64,000 nt of DNA, taken from positions 105,230,931 to 105,294,930 of the forward strand of contig CM035430.1 in assembly GCA_020310875.1 (NCBI GenBank), written 5' to 3'. Both the position numbers and the translations under genes were made by a program. Positions 20,430-32,260 of the stretch are shown here, in pieces (position 1 is the stretch's first letter; each line of letters begins with the position of its first letter). The notes below the pieces were generated by a model. It was not told the DNA's origin. It saw only the letters and a list, made by a program, of their open reading frames with translations, and made no database searches. The DNA is from Ceratopteris richardii. Taxonomy: Eukaryota > Streptophyta > Polypodiopsida > Polypodiales > Pteridaceae.

Positions 20430-21332
20430 CTAGTGTTCAGAATTTTGTCTTTCATCGAACAAAACAAGTTCGGTCTCATCACAGAGACTGGAGGTAGCCA
20501 TAACATAGTAATCTAATGCAAAAGAGGCACTATGAGAGCCTAAACAAGTACGATATGATAGGGGTTCATCTAATTTGCTGTCACACAAAGTCTGCACCAA
20601 CCATTTTGGCATAGTTTTTGCCTGCTCAATATCAGCTCTTTCATCAACAAGTGCATCATGTAAATCTACATCAGAAATGGAATGATCTACCTCATCACAT
20701 GAAACCTGCAAAGGTTGAGAAGTTGCCTCATTAGGACTAACACTAGAGCATCCACCTCTAAAAAGAGGTAGCAAAGTATCATACATGTCTTTGGAGCTAA
20801 CATATGTCTCCTTAGTACATGAAAGTAAGGGTTGAATAGCATCTTCCACAAAAACAACATCACAACTAATCAGAATGCATTTAGTCTATGGATGATAGAG
20901 ACGATAGCCTTTGATTTCAGGATTGTACCCAACAAAAATACATTTTACTGCTTTATCATCCAATTTTCTGTGATGTTGTTCAGGCACTAATGCATACGCC
21001 AGACAATAGAAAACATGCAGATGAGAAATGGATGGCTTGCGACCATGCCAAGCCTCATATGGAGTGATAGAATGTAGCACTTTAGTGTGACACCTGTTAA
21101 GTACATATGCTTCACACATGACAACCTCAAGCCAGAAAATATGTGGTAAAGCCTGACTCTTGAACATACACCTCGCCATCTCCATGAGTGACTTGTTCTT
21201 CTGTTTGACAACTCCATTTTGTTGAGGTGTATATGGCACTATACACTGATGTTTTATCCCACGTCCAGCTAGAAATGCATTAAAGTCAAAAGACATATAT
21301 TCCCCCTCTCGATCGGAATAGAAGGTGCCCAT
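20430..21332 (-). pseudogene. Copia integrase and linker of element C
   Basis: 20886-21332 is the integrase second half: SDREGEY (catalytic Asp), YTPQQNGVV, then YVLNRCHTK and ITPYEAWHGRKPS. At the usual catalytic Glu of the GVVERKN motif this copy reads GVVKQKN, so the third DDE residue is Lys. A stop follows, then the 139-codon linker region (20430-20849), which has no catalytic motif and whose match in element E lies at about 63100-63500. Inactive. Confidence 0.85.
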
Positions 21333-21516
21333 TTTACATGCTGATAAATTTTTAAGCCAAAACCAAAAATTGTTTGAAGCACATAAACACTTCGAACTTT
21401 GCCTTTAACGGATATACCCATGCATGCCTAGAAAAATCATCGATGAAATTCATGAAGTAAAGATAGTTCCCAAAAGAAGGCGTTTGCATAGGACCACAGA
21501 CATCACTATGTACAAA

Positions 21517-22146
21517 CTACAAAATTTGAGTAGCCCGAACTGAACCATCTTTTGGAAAGGAGGAACACTGCATTTTCCCCAAAATACAGCCTTCACAAAC
21601 ATGTTTTTTAGGTGCCTCAAGTTTGGGCAAAGAGGACACCATTTCAGATTTTTGCAAGCATAGAAAACTAGCAAAATTTAGATGATCAAATCGTGCATGC
21701 CAAATCTTTGCATCTGACATAGCTTGAGAATCATGCACTGCACATGCCGAATCATTTGCAGATCTTTCATAGTCTATGAGCTTATACAACCCACGACATA
21801 AAATGCCAGAAGCAATAATGACGTTGCCATTCGACAGATCATGAACTGTACATCTGTCATCAACAAATTTCACTACCAAGCCAATCTTGGCTAATGCAAA
21901 AACTGATAACAGATTTTTCTTGATCCCAGACACAAACAAAGCATCTGAAAAAGTGAAAGAACTACCATCAGTAGTAGTCAAAATGATCTTTCTAACTCCC
22001 ATAACAGGATAAGAGGAGTTGTTGATGTATGTAACAATATTCCATATAGAGGCAGGCTCGAGTGAAGAGAAGAAATTGTGCTGCAAGGTAATATGTTTGG
22101 TCGCCCCACTATCAAAGTACCAAACATCTGAGTCTACTACAAACAT
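21517..22146 (-). pseudogene. Copia protease and pre-integrase of element C
   Basis: Opens with WYFDSGATKHIT, the aspartic protease site of this family, and runs to the GAG-pre-integrase zinc motif (IWHARFDHLNFASF, then HVCEGCILGKM). About 209 codons. It is followed by broken integrase sequence. Element D carries the equivalent region at 57612-58337 on the plus strand. Confidence 0.8.
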
Positions 22147-22428
22147 GCATTGCTCATGAGAAGATGGTCAAAACTACAAATAGTAGTAAATGCCCATTCT
22201 TCATCCTGCACAAGATTAGCAGACTCTGACCATTCCAACCTCTTTCTTCATTGCCTCTTTAGCAGCCAATTTTGGACGTCTCTTAATGACATGATCATTT
22301 GCTTAACAATATTTGCAAGACAATTTCTGCTTTTCTTATTTCTTCTCATCTTTGACTTCCTGCTTCGAATGTGAAGCATTTGCAGATTTTTGCTTACTAG
22401 TAGAAGAGCTCCATTTTTCTTTGCCCTT

Positions 22429-23175
22429 CTAACTAGCTAGGAAAGCTTGATATGCAACACGCATAATAGATTTGTTCTGCCTAGACTGGTCTTCTTGCAA
22501 CAAAATAGAAACTAACTCTTCAAATATTAAGGCATTTGGATTGCCTTTCATCATCAATCGAGGAGTAGAAGTAAAACTCTGATATGAATCGGGAAGACCA
22601 TTTAGAACAGTTTGCACAAGCAAACTATCAGGAAGGACTTCATGTGTAGAAATCAATTATTCCTTCAAATCCTTGATCTTTGTCAAAAAATTATCCATAG
22701 AATCACCTTCATTCATGTGCTCACCCTTTAACTATTTTTGGAGGTAAGTAACACGAGCCTCCTTCCTAGCCTGGTATAATGTGGTAAGTGTATCCCAAGC
22801 ATCCTTAGTTGTTCTACAAGAGGGAATGTGAGGAATAATGGCATGTTTGATAGACAAAGCTATCAATGCATGTTCCTAAGCATCTCTGCCATCCCAACAA
22901 ATTTGCTCTATAGTAGCTGCAACAAAAACAACAGCACGAACAGGAATCTGTAGAATGTCACCATCTTCAACAGCATCTGCATCAGCTTTAGTACCTATAT
23001 TTATAATACCTATATTCGTAGGTGTAATTGGAGGCCTTTCAACACCCTACACAATATTCCATAGTCCTTTTCCAACCAATACATGACACATCATATAAGC
23101 CCACAATGGTTCATTCGTACCATCCAACGTATCCTCAATAGCCAACATACAAAATACATCACTGCTTTCAGCCAT
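22429..23175 (-). pseudogene. Copia gag of element C
   Basis: The N-terminal part can be read from the ATG near 23174 (start MAESSDVF) through several stops into the open piece 22429-22656, with the VQTVLNGLPDSYQSF motif typical of UBN2-type gag. Its start matches the gag of element D at 56690, which supports the frame choice. Disrupted by multiple stops. Confidence 0.75.
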
Positions 23176-23531
23176 GGCCATTGACTAAAATACCCTGATG
23201 CAGAAAAATGATTGTAATCTGAAAAAGTTGAACGTAACTAGCCTGACGAGTTCTACTAAACTTGTAGCAGACTTCAAGACGCTTATACTGGCGAAGCAAA
23301 ACTGGTATATATCTTTGGCACAAAAAGAAAAAATAGTCTGCACAAGCACTATGATGGTGCATTCAAAGGCTGAAACGAGCCTAGATCATGATTTTGGCAC
23401 CACAAAGCGAAGCCATTTTGATCTCTGAAACAACCTGAATATGCTTACCAAATTTCATGCGATTCTGAGATTGCAAATGGAGAGGTGTCGACGGTGCCCT
23501 AGATGAAGCGACGACCTGCTCTAATACCAAT

Positions 23532-23763
23532 TGTTGGAGTTAGACGTCTGCAGAAGCACGTGAACAACACAATGAAGAAGAAGAAGAAGCTTGGAGCACA
23601 ACACACAATACTGAATGTATTACCACTAGAATGTACAAATATAAATAGCCCATTAGGGCAATAGGAGTATATACAATCCGGCAAAAAAAAAACCTCCTAA
23701 AGAGGGAAAAAAATGCCCCCGTGGTCCTAGAGTGTTCAAACATATCACTACCTAAATATATCA
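23532..23763 (-). repeat. 5' LTR of Copia element C
   Basis: 232 bp from TGTTGGAG to ATATATCA on the plus strand. It aligns over its whole length with the LTR at 59662-59887, including a GAAGAAGAAG run and the CCTAAAGAGGGAAA block. The PBS-like sequence abuts it at 23521-23531. Confidence 0.85.
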
Positions 23764-23794
23764 ATAGGGAAAATAGAGAATAAGAGGGGGAGAG

Positions 23795-24419
23795 TGTTGT
23801 AGAGGACTAAAGAAAACAAGAGAAAAAAGCAGAGGAAAGAAGAGAAGAAAAGTACCCCCATAAAATTTTCAAGAAATTGCCCATTTTCTTTCTTAAAAAT
23901 CATCATAATGTATTGAGAAGCCTTATAAATGCATTGGAGGAGTCCTCTAGATGCATAATCCTTGAAGATTGCAACACCACTTTTGTACAATAGAAAGGAC
24001 TTAGAGATCTTTAGGGTCAGTTTTGGTTTCTTGTATGAAAGGATGAAAATTAGGGCACTTGTATATAAGTCACTAGGTGACACACTTGTAAGGATTTTTT
24101 TTGCCATAATCAAGAGCTAAGTTTTGGAATTTCGAATTTGCTTCTTCTTACTTGTGTATATTCTTCTTCATGAGATTGTGTGTGTGCTTGAGGCATGAAA
24201 TGTGTGTCTAAAGGTGTTTTCTACCCATTCTCCATCTCTTTTTGCTATTATTGTGTGTGTGCAAAGTGTAGGGAATCTTTAGTCGAGAGTATGTGATTCC
24301 CATCACTTTGTTTTTTTTTTGGCATAACTTGACGCACATTGATCTAATCAAACTAAAAAGCATCAGTATTGAATGCATCTGAGCTACAGCTTTGAAACGA
24401 ACCCACTGTTGACTATATT
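23795..24419 (+). repeat. Orphan LTR-like block
   Basis: It starts TGTTGTAG directly after a purine tract (AAGAGGGGGAGAG, 23782-23794), as a 3' LTR would. At the other side, 24422-24432 reads GGTATCAGAGC, the methionine-tRNA PBS core, as would follow a 5' LTR. No second copy is in the window and its 3' end lacks a clean CA. The open frame on the other strand (23748-24113) has no recognised domain. Probably a solo or shared LTR of an unidentified Copia element. Confidence 0.4.
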
Positions 24420-24699
24420 CGGGTATCAGAGCTAGCAGATATTGCTTGATTTATATTGTTGCACCAAGTATCACGATACACAATTTTGTGTAAGAAGCAT
24501 CATGTAAGGTGGATGTTACCTTTTTAAATGCATTACTTGTCCCTTTCCCACATTAACCATCATATAACCACATGTTTCCATGCACTTGATCGAGTTGTAC
24601 TTTTGATTTGATAATTTAATGTGTGTATCACACGACCACTATATACATTTGTTGGATATGTGAGGCATAGTCTCACTTGTTGAAAATCCCTAGGATCTT

Positions 24700-25680
24700 G
24701 TGAGTCTAGGTACACACTTCTCTCCTCAAAGGTGAGGTAAAAAAAGGCTCAAGTAGACCTTTAGAGGGTGGCTCAAAAAAGAATGGTTCCCCATGGGTCT
24801 AATTGTAGCCAAATGCTAGTTTCTTCTAGTGAATAATGTGTTGTTGGTCTTTGAAAGTGAGGAAATGGCATTCCAAGTGCTCAATACAAGCACATGGAAG
24901 TTCAACATACCACAATGTGCCTCTTCAGGTGGTTCTTAGACTTCCTCCCAAATAAACCCAAACCGTCCAAATTCCCTCTTTGGTTTGAGCTATGAAACCT
25001 CCCCTTTTTATCTTTACCATTTTATAAAAGACACGAACTCTGCATTGGGTAGGCTAATGGAACTAAAGCTTATGTTGGTGGGCTTATCTATGAAGGAAAT
25101 GCTCACTCTTTTAATGCTCATTGGAACATGATCAAGTATGTGTGGTAGTAGATCTCAACTCCAATCCTCCAACCATCATCAATATCAACACAAGGAATGA
25201 AAGTTTTAGAACAAGAAATAATCTACAAGAATTTTCCTAATGCTTGCTTCCACTTAGAGTGCAAGACCATACAATCTAATATTTCCCTCTTCCTAAAGGT
25301 AGAAATAACTCAAAACTGATCAGGAAGCATCACATCCTACGAATAAAACCCTTGATGCTCACTAAACCCAGATTCTTACAAAATCCAATACAACAAAGCA
25401 ATCCCAAGGGGTGGAAGAGGCTACTCAAGATAAAGAAGGAAAGAAGCAGAGGATTCAATAAGGAAGTAAAAAGGAGGAAGAAAAAAATCCCTAGGGAGCT
25501 TCAAATGGATGAGTCTTCTCTTCTTCAAGAATGTTCAATTCTTGAGAAAGAGGTTAACATGTATGAGTTCCTTGGAGGTTCAGCCAAACATAACACATTG
25601 AACCTTCCAAAGGGGAAAAGTCATCAAAAGAATACTCCACTAATAAAGAAGAGAACCCAAAAAGAAAAAGATCCATGATT
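24700..25680 (+). pseudogene. LINE ORF1 remnant (DUF4283-like)
   Basis: Broken frames encode a segment like the plant LINE ORF1/DUF4283 protein (around 24930-25060, with FPLWFEL) and a knuckle-like NFPNACFH segment near 25230. The longest open piece, 25352-25678, is Lys/Arg-rich as expected for a nucleic-acid-binding tail. ORF1 proteins coat LINE RNA. Assignment rests on pattern and on position before the endonuclease. Confidence 0.5.
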
Positions 25681-25869
25681 AGTTCCAATGTTCTAGACAT
25701 CGACACCAAACCATGAAGCTTGAAAGAGAAGGCCAAGATCATCCTTCCCTACTCATGGAAGGGCACCATTAATGGAAGGCTCTAATAAGTTGGAGGTCTT
25801 TCGCAAAAACAAGTCACCAAAGGGCATTCTAAGAAGAAAAAAATAAAACTCCATCTCAAAAAACTCTCT

Positions 25870-26302
25870 CAAGTTGATAATGTTAGTTCTCTCATTCTAT
25901 GTTTGAGGGATTTCAGACCCCTCTGGAGTGTCGACTATAAGCCATTGGTGGAAGGACAATAAGATCAACCTTGATTTCATTTTCCTTCAAGAGGTCAAAA
26001 TTAGAGTCGAGAAGCTTATGAAATGAATTAAGTTGATCTCTTGTCTTCATTGCTGGCTCTCCATGGCTCATCCTTGGAGTAGCAACAATGCGGATGTGGG
26101 TTATAACCAAAGGTGGCCTTAATTTGTTGCTGAAACTATCTGTGATCCTATTCACAACTAGGTTGGGATTGGACTTGATTAGCCCCTCCTCTTCTTAGTG
26201 GTGTTCGTGTATGCTCTAAATGTTGTGCTTGAAACAAAAAAAATATGGGAGATTCCTTCTAGCACAATGTGATCCTTTTGGGTGACTTTAACATGGTCAA
26301 AT
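25870..26302 (+). pseudogene. LINE endonuclease domain, first part of ORF2
   Basis: An apurinic-type endonuclease that would nick target DNA. Readable motifs include the RGL opening, INLDFIFLQEVKI (the QE catalytic pair of this fold), and GDFNMV just before the F insertion at 26303. Several stop codons interrupt it. The GDFNMV reading continues after F at 35190 with VVDRW, which supports a single interrupted ORF. Confidence 0.7.
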
Positions 26303-27623
26303 TGTTGGAAGACAATGTCCATTGGTCCATTTTTGTCCAGACTTTACAGCATGAGTAGCTCTTTACTATAGCTCCTTATACAACCAAAGGTGCTAGACGC
26401 CATGGATAAAGCAAGTTCCTCCTATCGCTGTGACATGAGTTCAAATTCCTTAGACGACGGTGCAAAAAACGTGTCTTATTTTAATCATGCTTTTAGTTTT
26501 TCACATATGACGATGGGTATCGGAGTTTTTTGAGAACGTAGCGATAGCTGTTTTATGCTTTTGATAAGTGCTTTATTTTTATGAAGGATCTACTATAAAA
26601 GAAGCACTTTGGGGACACATTATTCATACTACACCTTTTGCAACACTAGCTTTGGAGCTTTGGTACCTCAATAGAGGTGGTGCTTCTAGCACATGGGGCA
26701 GCCATGTTGCACTCTTGGAGCATGTTGAGGAGCGGCTATGGAGTTCTTCTTTGAGAAGAAGAGTGTGCTCACACTCTTTCTTATGGATGACTTATCTATT
26801 AATAGCTTGGTGGTGTGGATCAGTCATTCACATGATGTATTTGAAGATTATCTTCTACATCAAGATTTCAGGTTACTTCAAAGACATTGGATGGTGGTTA
26901 ACATAAGATTTACATCTTATGTTAAGAATTCAGGGACATATTCTCTTTATGCACACAAGTACTACTTGGAGTTTATGGAGGTAGTAACATCCATATAAGG
27001 AGGAGTCCTATTCAACATAGGTACAAGAGAATTAGTACATGTATGCTTTATGCATATTTGGATGAGGTGCTAGAGAAGATATGTTCATATGAGTTTTTGG
27101 TAGCTAACTTGTTAGCATTCTTTGTTACTTTTGTAAGTATGTGATCTTTTGCACACATGTGTCTAACTTAGGGTCTTCCATAGCCTAAGGTTAGATGAGG
27201 GTTTGTTGGTTATCAGTTTTAGACTGATCCTTCCTCTTTCAATCATGCATATTCATTCTTCTACAACCTATCATGTCACACATCTCATGTATATTCAGAT
27301 TTCTGTCCATACATCTGAATATGTTTGTTACATTTGTACATTCACTCATCCATCTATTTTTGCTCACATAGAGTGGTTGAGAGTTTTGCTCCCACATTGT
27401 AAATTGAACATTGGTATATATGATAGTGTGAGTAAGCAATGGCTTACGTTAACACTTTACACATGTTGTCTAATCTCTCTCTATCTTTGTCTCATCAGTG
27501 ATTAAGTGTGGTATATTCATGTTTTTTCAATATTGGAAGATTGCTAGATTCTATGTTGTATATGTTGGACCTATGGAACCTTGGACCTGTGAGATTTGTT
27601 ATGGGCCTACCTCATTTTCAGCA
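26303..27623 (+). repeat. 5' LTR of element F
   Basis: 1,321 bp, TGTTGG...TCAGCA. Aligned by eye with 33853-35184 it shows scattered substitutions and small indels, so it is clearly older than Gypsy B. Open frames inside it (for example 26568-26906) recur in the partner LTR with different breaks and are not genes. Confidence 0.92.
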
Positions 27624-27625
27624 TT

Positions 27626-27637
27626 TGGTATCAGAGC
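27626..27637 (+). other. Primer-binding site of element F
   Basis: TGGTATCAGAGC two bases after the 5' LTR end; an exact match to the plant initiator-methionine tRNA primer site. This is more usual for Copia and some chromoviruses than for Tat/Athila elements. Confidence 0.9.
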
Positions 27638-28349
27638 TTTAGGGCTTTGGCATCAGAACATTCAGGCTCTCAGATTCCCAGGTTCCCAGCTTCCAAGTTT
27701 ACAACATATGATTTAAGAGCATCTTCTAATATTTGACATTTGACATACACACTTAATCTAGATGAGTAGAGATTTGAGAATTAGACAATTCAAACACATG
27801 TTTATTCATCAATGTGGAGTATGAAGTTGATGATCTGTTAGTAGCCGAATACTTTTGGAGAAGTATGAAAATACTTTACAGAAAGTATTGTTTGAAGACC
27901 AAGACTTCATGAAGAGAAGGTTACTTCAAATTCAAGGAAAAACAATGGTTTGGAGAAGATGAAGGAATCAAATCAACATCAAATCACAGGTATCAGTTTC
28001 TACTATCAGATTATCATTTGCAGGACATGTCTTAGAAGAGCAGTTATGAAGAGATTTGAAGGATTCAAGGAGTGCTTTTATACACTTTCATTATTTGAAA
28101 GCTAAAGGCTACATCAAAACAGGTATCTAGAGGTTTTTCTAGAGAGTTTTGAGAGATCTCTTTTAGGACAAGAAAGCTCATCTAAGAAGAAAAATTTGGA
28201 GATGGGATCAGTTTTTTGTTCAGCCAATTTTTTGTTGTAAGCTGGTTAGATATCCAGGTATAGAATTTGATCTAGGTAAGTAGAAAGGTAATTCATCACT
28301 CAGACAAAAGGTTGGTGAATTCAGTCATCTCAATCACATTTGAAGCAGA
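27638..28349. other. Internal region of element F, left part
   Basis: No open frame of note and no domain. AT- and GA-rich sequence up to the insertion of element G. The duplication GTTTT of G begins at 28350. Confidence 0.6.
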
Positions 28350-28354
28350 GTTTT

Positions 28355-28956
28355 TGTTGAAGCTCAAGACCAATGACAGAGCATAGAAGCACATCAAAGA
28401 AGTGGACACACAAGAAGAGGGAGCAAGTAGGGAGCTCCAAGAAGTACATGTCCAATTATTAGAAGAATCCCCTACAAAAATAGTGATTTTGATCACTCAA
28501 ACCATTGTAAATATCATTTCACCTTTTTGCAACTCCATTTTTTGCAAGTCGAGGAGTCCTCAAGCTTGGGGAGTATTAGAAGTACCATCGTACCAATTTT
28601 CATAATTTTTAGACTTCGTTTGAGCCCTCAAATAAGCTCTAGAACCTAATTTTTAACTAGGCCGGACACTAGGTCTAGACAGGGCCAAAACTAGTCCAAA
28701 AACTATAAAAAGAGCTAGAGAGCTCATTTTTGAGGTTAGCTTCTTGTAGAGTTCAGTTTTGTAATAGATTTCTTTGTAATCAAAGTCCTTCCATTGTTCC
28801 TCTCTTTGATCTTTCCTTGTGTGCGTGTGCGTGTGCGTGCATGTATGTGCTTGTCACTCACATACTTGTGCCTTCACTTGCTTGTGGTCTTCATACCGGT
28901 CCTCACGTCTCCGCGGATTGACAAGTAAAGGAGGTGGTGCTTACGCTTGAGCTACA
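28355..28956 (+). repeat. 5' LTR of element G
   Basis: 602 bp, TGTTGAAG...GAGCTACA. It contains ACTATAAAAAGAGC near 28700, a plausible TATA box, and a GTGTGCGTGTGCG run. The 3' LTR lacks about 190 bases present here (about 28462-28650). Confidence 0.92.
28700..28712 (+). promoter_or_regulatory. Probable TATA box of element G LTR
   Basis: ACTATAAAAAGAG in the 5' LTR, repeated at the matching place in the 3' LTR near 32418. Position within the LTR and conservation in both copies fit a core promoter. Confidence 0.5.
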
Positions 28957-28964
28957 CCAAATTT

Positions 28965-28982
28965 TGGTGCCGTTGCCAGGGA
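28965..28982 (+). other. Primer-binding site of element G
   Basis: TGGTGCCGTTGCCAGGGA, eight bases after the LTR end. It differs at two positions from the TGGCGCCGTTGCCGGGGA form common in plant Tat/Athila Gypsy elements, which is why I call G Gypsy-derived despite having no pol. Confidence 0.8.
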
Positions 28983-29317
28983 GAGAGCTTCGAGGACGAG
29001 CGTTGTGATGGTAAGATCGTAGATTTGCGACGTTGGAAGGTAAAAAAACTATCATTTTTGTTCATTTTTTGTTTTTTCTTCTTCATCTTCATCATCATCA
29101 CCATCTCCATCTCCATCTTCTTCCATCTTCTTCTTCATAGAAATTTCTTGTTCTTTAGTGCATTTTCACCATTTTTATACCATCTTTCATGCATTATTGT
29201 GCGGGAAGGAGTTAGGAAGTGCAAGAGAGTGCAAGCGCTGTGTTTTTTCATGATTTTCTGCACATATGGAGCTCGCCATTGCTCGGCGCTCAGAAATTCG
29301 AAGTTCTCGCCAAAAAA

Positions 29318-30180
29318 CACGATTCTATGATGAAAATCGCGATTCTGTGAAAATTCAAAATTTTTTTTGAAAATCGTGATTCTCTGTTTCCCGCCTAAAA
29401 GCCTTTTGAAAAGAACACGATTCTGTGGTCATTCTCAAAATCGCGATTTTGTGGTTGTGCTCAAAATCGTGATTCTCACAAATCACGATTTTCAGCCAAA
29501 AAAACATGATTCTGAGAAAACACGATTCTGTGGTTGTGCTCAAAATCGCCGTTCTCTAAATTTTTGGAAACCACGATTCTCTAAGACAAAATCACGATTC
29601 TTTAAGACACGATTCTCTAAAACACGATTCTCTGTTGGCAATCACGATTTTCATGTCAAAAACACGATTCTGAGAAAACACGATTCTGAGAAAACACGAT
29701 TCTGTGGTTGTGCTCAAAATCGCGATTCTCTAAATTTCTGAAAACCACGATTCTGAGACAAAATCGCGATTTTCAAAACACGATTCTGTGAAAACACGAT
29801 TTTGTGAAAACACGATTTTGTCAAAACACGATTCTGTGAACCACGATTCTGTGAAAACACGATTCTCTGCTAAAAATCGTGATTCTAAAAAACACGACTC
29901 TGCTCAAAATCGCGATTCACAAAAAACACGATTTTCAGCCAAAAACACGATTCTGTGAAAACACGATTCTTTGCTGGCAATAGCGATTCTCAAAAACGCG
30001 ATTCTCTGATTTCACAGCATCGCGATTCTCTGATTTCACAAAATCACGATTCTCTTGATTTCACAAAATCGCAATTCTCTTGGTTTCACAGGATCGCGAT
30101 TCTCTTGGTTTCACAGGATCGCGATTCTCTTGAAGATCACAAAATCACGATTCTCTTGATTTCATAAAATCGTGATTTTT
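29318..30180 (+). repeat. CACGATTCT / TCGCGATT degenerate repeat array
   Basis: About 860 bases built from several dozen copies of CACGATTCT or its variants CGCGATTCT and CGTGATT, separated by short A-rich or GTGAAAA spacers. The AATCGCGATT form is a perfect palindrome, and many copies pair as inverted neighbours. A higher-order segment (GATTCTGTGGTTGTGCTC and following) recurs near 29430, 29525 and 29697. It lies in the leader between PBS and the short ORF of element G. Frames such as 29367-29741 are by-products. Confidence 0.9.
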
Positions 30181-30438
30181 CCAAAAGGTCCTGTTTGCCT
30201 GTTTTGACCCCCAGGAGCCTGATTTGACATAACTCTTTCATCCAAAGTCCATTTTTTGAGCTCTATAGCTCGTTGGAAAGCTCGTTTCGAATCCTACATG
30301 GCCTCAACTATTTTTTATAAGAATAATGTGTTAATTTTCAGGTAGGATAATTTGAAGTTGATCTTCAAGTGGGACCAGGAAACCAAGGGGGCTCCAAAGG
30401 TTTTTTTTTGCAATACCAAGAGGGAGAAAAATTGCATC

Positions 30439-30882
30439 ATGGGAAAGAAAAAAGCAAAAGAGAAAAGAAAGGGGGCTAAGATGGGAAAAGGGAAGGGAGA
30501 TGAACATGAAGTGCATGAAATAATCTCACATGAGGATGAAACATCTAGAGAAAAATTGCAAGGAGTCAAGGAAACGGGGGAAATGTCTAGGGGGGTTGGA
30601 TCCTTATATGCAACAAGAGAATATGATAATACTTTTGTGGATATCAGAATAGGATTTGACCATAGAAGGTTGGGTGTTTATATCAATCCTAATTGTGAGT
30701 GGAATTTAATTCATATTGACCTAGTGGTCATTATCTTAGAGAACATTCAACCAACAACTCACTCTTCTATCCTCATGGATGGTGAACATCATGAAAGATC
30801 AAAGAACCTCTTCTACAAGGATATGGGTATGGAAACCAAAAGCATCAGTAGGCCCCACAGAACCACAGTGCCAACCACGTAG
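30439..30882 (+). CDS. Short Lys-rich ORF of element G, unknown
   Basis: 147 codons from the first ATG. The N-terminus is very rich in Lys and Glu (GKKKAKEKRKG region), followed by acidic and ordinary sequence; no domain is recognised. It lies after the repeat array, where gag would start in a Gypsy element, so it could be a gag remnant or an unrelated leader peptide. It is not clear that it is translated. Confidence 0.3.
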   Translation: MGKKKAKEKRKGAKMGKGKGDEHEVHEIISHEDETSREKLQGVKETGEMSRGVGSLYATREYDNTFVDIRIGFDHRRLGVYINPNCEWNLIHIDLVVIILENIQPTTHSSILMDGEHHERSKNLFYKDMGMETKSISRPHRTTVPTT

Positions 30883-32260
30883 GATCAAAGCCTCAAGAAA
30901 GCATCCAAACATGGAGCCACCAAAGGAGATCACTAAACAAGCGAAGACCAATCTCAAATGGATCCCTATAAGGAGGAAGTATCAATTGTCATTCGAGGAT
31001 CCAATGGATACTTCTAACAAAGGCTGCCATAGCATCTACAAATAACATCGAAAGCCTCGACGAGCGACAACCATGTGCTCCTTGCACAACCCTGTCTTAT
31101 GCACCATTCAGGTCATACATTTCCAAAGTATGCATTATTATAGGGCCACATTACATGGATGTGCATAGACACATTTGAGAGTCCCATGCACAAGAGCACA
31201 TTGACATATGTCAACTATGTTTTCTGATACTAACATTTGTCTTCTTGCTTGTGACATGGTAGAAAAAAAAAAAAAAGAGCTTGTTCCTAGGTTTGGTTTA
31301 TGGAACATGAATAATGCTTAGTTGAAGGTGGAACCATGGCTTGGATAGAAGTGTGTCTCGGCTAGCAGCTACTATTATTGTTGCCTTATCTAGTAGATGT
31401 CAAGCACTTGGCAGGAACATGGCACCCACAACTATTGTTTCCCCTTACCATGGTAGGAGGGAAGAGTTTGAAGGTGAGAAGACTCCTGCTTAGGGTGAGC
31501 TAAAGAGAAGAAAGGGGATAGGGCGCGACACTCAAAGAATTTCATCAGTGATCCATCAACATGGACACTCATCGATAATGAAAGACGAGTTAATGGTCCA
31601 TCACAATGCTGGGTGTACAACATGAAGAACAGACTATCGATCGACCTTTTATGGTAAGAATCCTCTACTTGGGTATCACGACAACACTACTAGATTAGGA
31701 AACCTCTTCGTCAGCATACCCTTGAGCAATTTGCTCAAGACCTACTTTCTTGCACCATGTTTTCTAATGCATTTCCCCAGTATGCATGCATAGGGCTACA
31801 TGACAAGGCCGTGCACAAGGCACATATTTTCTTCAACCCATGCACCAATACATTTACCCATCATTCAATATGGGTTACGAGTACTTGACACGAGTACAAT
31901 GAACATCACATTTGGAAATTCTTTAGGATATCACAGGGACAACATCAATACCTAGGAAGCAAGTCGAAGCCCGCAGTTGCTCCAACTCAACCTTGACAAC
32001 CTCTTTTGAGCAACGAGCCGATTTTTGGGAGCTCACAAGGACACTTTCTTGCTAGAATCCAAGGAAGCAACACATACCAAAGAACTAAGCCTTACAGCAA
32101 CTCACAATGACAAAGGAAGAATCAGACAACCGAACCTGGTACAATAGATAGATAGAAGGATCTTGTTCACACAGGATGGACACTACCTCTCAAAGTGCTA
32201 CATGGAACAACCACTACAACAAGGGTCTGTCAGGGATGACAGACTCGAGAGGGGGGGGAG
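30883..32260. other. Internal region of element G without recognised genes
   Basis: No domain or long frame on either strand. It includes an A run near 31262-31275 and ends in the purine tract before the 3' LTR. Confidence 0.6.

Larger units (their letters stand above)
20426..23763 (-). mobile_element. Truncated Copia element C (family C/D/E)
   Basis: Minus-strand Copia with a 5' LTR (23532-23763), a PBS-like TTGGTATTAGAGCAGG directly inside it, gag, protease, pre-integrase, integrase and the linker. It stops at about 20426, so RT, RNase H and the 3' LTR are absent. The LTR and linker are closely similar to those of element E (59662-64000), and gag to that of D (56667 onward), defining one family with three copies here. 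Several frames are broken. Confidence 0.85.

Noticed and set aside
23748..24113. 121-codon minus-strand frame
   Set aside because: Overlaps the LTR-like block on the opposite strand, is hydrophobic and low-complexity, and has no domain.
26568..27505. Frames in the LTRs of element F as host genes
   Set aside because: The same sequence occurs in the other LTR (34227-35001) with different stops, so they are LTR shadows.
29318..30180. CRISPR-like array of short repeats
   Set aside because: Repeats are degenerate, spacers are not unique and equal in length, and the context is a plant retroelement.
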